A stretch of 8,573 nt of DNA from DATAEK01 sp036258055 (GTDB taxonomy: Bacteria; Acidobacteriota; Vicinamibacteria; Vicinamibacterales; 2-12-FULL-66-21), in contig DATAEK010000207.1 in the NCBI GenBank assembly GCA_036258055.1, positions 1 through 8,573 of the forward strand, given 5' to 3'. The translations under genes were made by a program, and so were the position numbers. Positions 6,603-8,573 of this stretch are shown piece after piece. Numbering within the stretch: the first letter of the stretch is position 1; every line of letters begins with the position of its first letter. The notes beneath the pieces were generated by a model. That model was given only the letters and a program-made list of their open reading frames with translations. It was not told the origin of the DNA and did not search any database.

Positions 6603-7643
6603 ATGGACATGACGACCCGCTACATGGGCCTGACGCTCAAGAATCCGCTGGTGGCCTCGGCATCACCGCTGTCGGAGAGCCTCGACGCCATCCGCTCCCT
6701 CGAAGACAACGGCGCGGCGGCCGTCGTGTTGTTCTCGCTCTTCGAGGAGCAGATCCGCCATGACTCGGCCGCGCTCGAGCACTTCATGACACTCGGCAGC
6801 GAGAGCTTCGGCGAGGCGGTCTCGTACTTTCCGGCCATTCAGGATTATGACGTCGGTCCGCGTCAGTACCTCGATCTCATCCGCAGGGCCACCGGGGCCG
6901 TCGACATCCCCATCATCGCGAGCCTCAACGGGGTCAGTGAGCGCGGATGGGTGACCTTTGCAAAGGAGATGGAGGATGCAGGCGCGAGCGGTATCGAGCT
7001 GAACGTCTACTACATTCCCGCCGAGACGTTCCGATCGGGCGCCGAGGTCGAGCAGCAGTATGTGGATGTGCTGTCCGCGGTGAAGGCGACGGTCTCGATC
7101 CCGGTCGCCATCAAAGTCGGGCCCTATTTCAGCTCGTTTGCGGACATGGCCTGTCAATTGGAGGAGGCCGGCGCCGACGCACTGGTCCTCTTCAATCGCT
7201 TCTATCAGCCGGACTTCGACATCGAGACCCGCACCGTGGCTCCGTCGATCGCTCTCAGCACCCCGGTTGAGATCCGTCTTCCGCTGTTGTGGATCGCACT
7301 GCTGTACGGCCGCGTGTCGGCCTCGCTCGCGGCGACAACTGGTGTGCACAGCTACGTCGAGGCCATCAAATACCTGATGGCTGGCGCCGACGTCGTGATG
7401 AGCACGTCGGCGGTCCTGCAGCAGGGCCCGTCGTTCTTCGCGCGCGTCCTCGAGGGAATGACGACATGGATGGAGCGGAAGGGCTACCCATCGGTCAGCC
7501 AAATGCGTGGATCGATGAGCCAGCAGGCGGTCAGGGACTCAAGCGCTTTCGTGCGAGGGAACTACATCAAGGTCCTTGAAAGCTACACAAGAACAACGGG
7601 CCGCGATCGCATCGGGGAGCGGTTGAAGCTGGGCCCGAGGTAG
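6603..7643 (+). CDS. Dihydroorotate dehydrogenase-like FMN protein (PreA-related, substrate unknown)
   Basis: A 346-residue TIM-barrel flavoprotein. The start at 6603 has AGGAG at 6591-6595, seven bases upstream; a second ATG at 6609 is less well placed. Seen: the family opening GLTLKNPLVASASPLS, the segment IPIIASLNG, GIELNVYYIPAE with N134, and IKVGPYF with K171, which suits FMN contact, then GADALVLFNRFYQPD and a C-terminal phosphate-binding region around GADVVMSTSAVLQQGP. Odd: in true class 1 dihydroorotate dehydrogenases the loop reads N-L-S-C-P-N with a catalytic cysteine (serine in class 2). Here it reads N-V-Y-Y-I-P, so the general base is a tyrosine or absent. It also has no iron-sulfur tail like PreA and no pyrimidine genes nearby. 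Inference: it does not make pyrimidines and is probably an accessory flavin subunit or an ene-type reductase working with the PFOR and FAD proteins. It is probably the last gene of the operon; the following gene is 191 bases on. Confidence 0.9.
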   Translation: MDMTTRYMGLTLKNPLVASASPLSESLDAIRSLEDNGAAAVVLFSLFEEQIRHDSAALEHFMTLGSESFGEAVSYFPAIQDYDVGPRQYLDLIRRATGAVDIPIIASLNGVSERGWVTFAKEMEDAGASGIELNVYYIPAETFRSGAEVEQQYVDVLSAVKATVSIPVAIKVGPYFSSFADMACQLEEAGADALVLFNRFYQPDFDIETRTVAPSIALSTPVEIRLPLLWIALLYGRVSASLAATTGVHSYVEAIKYLMAGADVVMSTSAVLQQGPSFFARVLEGMTTWMERKGYPSVSQMRGSMSQQAVRDSSAFVRGNYIKVLESYTRTTGRDRIGERLKLGPR

Positions 7644-7681
7644 GCAGGAACGTGCTCAGCGTCCATTGTCCACCGTCCGGC

Positions 7682-7694
7682 GGCACAACGTGCC
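7682..7694 (+). other. Short hairpin after the redox operon
   Basis: GGCAC (7682-7686) and GTGCC (7690-7694) pair around the loop AAC, 39 bases after the FMN protein's stop codon. Only two T residues follow, so it is at best a weak terminator. It may act with the hairpin at 7758-7795 to end or stabilise the operon transcript. Confidence 0.2.
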
Positions 7695-7727
7695 TTGACG
7701 CTCCGAGGCCTGTTCACCGGAGTGGTC

Positions 7728-7744
7728 TTCGGTTGACAACCGAA
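7728..7744. promoter_or_regulatory. 17-bp palindrome containing TTGACA, possible operator/promoter of the monooxygenase gene
   Basis: TTCGGTTG-A-CAACCGAA is perfectly symmetric around A7736, about 90 bases before the monooxygenase start. Its centre contains TTGACA (7733-7738), an ideal -35 hexamer, but no good -10 hexamer lies 16-18 bases downstream. Symmetry, size and place fit an operator for a dimeric regulator, such as the TetR- or MarR-type proteins that often control flavin monooxygenases. No such regulator gene is in the window. It would also fold as an RNA hairpin. Confidence 0.4.
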
Positions 7745-7757
7745 ACTGACCCACGAC

Positions 7758-7795
7758 GAGCCCGGAAACGACTCATTGTGTCAGGTTTCGGGCTC
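7758..7795 (+). terminator. Long stem-loop between the operon and the monooxygenase gene, terminator-like but without T-run
   Basis: GAGCCCG (7758-7764) pairs with CGGGCTC (7789-7795). After a one-base bulge AAAC (7766-7769) pairs with GTTT (7785-7788), and GAC/GTC can extend the stem further. The arms are long enough to be unlikely by chance. The sequence after it (TCGAGGGTTCTTGCG) has no U-tract, so factor-independent termination is doubtful. It may be an RNA-stabilising stem or part of the monooxygenase leader. Confidence 0.3.
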
Positions 7796-7834
7796 TCGAG
7801 GGTTCTTGCGCAGTGCGCGTGAGGAGAAAGCTCG

Positions 7835-8573
7835 ATGTTCCGTCACACCGATCCTGAGGTCCTCGTCGTCGGGGCCGGTCCGGTCGGTCTCGTCGCGGCC
7901 CTGTTCCTGCAGCAGCACGGGCTCCGTGTGGAGGTCGTCGATACACACCAGCGGACGACTCAGCACAGCTACGCCCTCGCGATTCATCCGCGCACGCTCC
8001 GGGTTCTCGACGAGGCAGGACTCTCCGAGGGGCTGATCGGCGCGGGACGGAAGTTGACGAAGGTCGCCTACTACGAAGGGCGGGAGAGGCGCGCCGAGAT
8101 CGACTATTCGGCCCTCGCTTCCAAGCATCCGTATCTCCTCGTCCTCCGCCAAAGCCTGCTGGAGAGGGCCGCCGAGGAGGCGCTCCGCCAGAAGAAGCTC
8201 AAGGTCCTCTGGGGACACCGTCTCGAGTCCCTCAACGCGGATGAAACCACCCTCCGTGCGGAGGTGGCGAAGCTCGACCAGGTCGCAACCGGCTACCCCG
8301 TCGCGCGAAGCGAGTGGGTCGTCGTGCGACGCGAGACGATCCGACCGGACTATGTAATCGGCGCCGACGGGTACGACTCGGCCGTGCGGCGGATGGCCGG
8401 CATCGAGATGGCCGAGCACGGCGCGGGCCAGATCTTCTCCGTCTATGAGATCGAGGCAACGGGGGAGCTTCCCGCCGAGGTGCGCGTCATTCTCGATCCA
8501 GACCTGACGAGCGTCTACTGGCCCCTCGAGGAGGGCCGATGCCGCTGGGGATTCCAGATCCAGGACGCGTCGG
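7835..8573 (+). CDS. Class A FAD-dependent monooxygenase (UbiH/PHBH-like), N-terminal part (runs off the window end)
   Basis: Seen: an ATG at 7835 with GAGGAG (7821-7826) eight bases upstream, and an open frame of 246 codons to the window edge. The product begins EVLVVGAGPVGLVAALFLQQHG, the Rossmann GxGxxG motif for the FAD ADP moiety, with an acidic residue closing strand 2 in VEVVDTH. The segment YALAIHPRTLRVLDEAGL matches the substrate/FAD region of this family. A later VIGADGYDSAVRRMAGI holds the GD motif used for FAD and NAD(P)H contact. Known: such enzymes use NAD(P)H and O2 to hydroxylate aromatic rings or related compounds. The substrate cannot be told from this half, and the C-terminal domain lies outside. 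A 191-base gap with inverted repeats separates it from the redox operon, so it is probably a separate transcription unit. Its need for oxygen contrasts with the oxygen-sensitive PFOR chemistry next door. Confidence 0.85.
   Translation, partial: MFRHTDPEVLVVGAGPVGLVAALFLQQHGLRVEVVDTHQRTTQHSYALAIHPRTLRVLDEAGLSEGLIGAGRKLTKVAYYEGRERRAEIDYSALASKHPYLLVLRQSLLERAAEEALRQKKLKVLWGHRLESLNADETTLRAEVAKLDQVATGYPVARSEWVVVRRETIRPDYVIGADGYDSAVRRMAGIEMAEHGAGQIFSVYEIEATGELPAEVRVILDPDLTSVYWPLEEGRCRWGFQIQDAS

Noticed and set aside
5716..7502. Minus-strand frames of 273 and 279 codons opposite nifJ and the FMN protein
   Set aside because: Both are mirror frames of well-supported genes, with no recognisable domains.
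7781..8419. Minus-strand frame of 212 codons opposite the monooxygenase gene
   Set aside because: Antisense shadow. The plus strand shows clear FAD-binding motifs and a good ribosome-binding site.

Overview
The window is GC-rich bacterial DNA. Its core is one plus-strand redox operon of three genes: a GltD/PreT-like FAD/NAD(P)H iron-sulfur oxidoreductase (1298-2893), a full-length single-chain pyruvate:ferredoxin oxidoreductase (PFOR; nifJ, 2956-6585) and a short FMN protein of the dihydroorotate-dehydrogenase-like family (6603-7643). This gene set and the base composition fit a high-GC soil or sediment lineage such as Acidobacteriota, Myxococcota or a similar phylum. No rRNA or phylogenetic marker is present, so that placement is a guess.

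Left side (1-1297): a minus-strand gene enters from beyond position 1. Its first 97 residues carry two membrane segments and stop at the opening motif of a GGDEF domain, so it is probably a diguanylate cyclase. A gene-poor stretch (293-771) follows, holding a GC hairpin and a weak minus-strand reading frame with a helix-turn-helix-like segment. Next is a small minus-strand gene (772-996) for a 74-residue five-cysteine protein I do not recognise. It is divergent from the operon. The 301 bases between them hold a perfect 16-bp palindrome and a set of competing hairpin arms.

Centre (1298-7643): the three genes are co-directional with gaps of 62 and 17 bases and good Shine-Dalgarno sites. The likely flow is pyruvate + CoA to acetyl-CoA + CO2 at PFOR, with electrons passing through iron-sulfur clusters to or from the FAD/NAD(P)H protein. 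The FMN protein probably joins as a further redox site with an unknown substrate. Taken together, the two flanking proteins contain all the domain types of dihydropyrimidine dehydrogenase (NAD(P)H/FAD half, FMN barrel, C-terminal 2[4Fe-4S]) but split differently, with PFOR encoded between them. This is the most interesting feature of the window.

Right side (7644-8573): a 191-base gap with three inverted repeats, one a near-perfect 17-bp operator-like palindrome, precedes the start of a class A FAD monooxygenase gene that runs off the window end. No tRNA, rRNA, CRISPR array, insertion sequence or obvious mobile element was seen.
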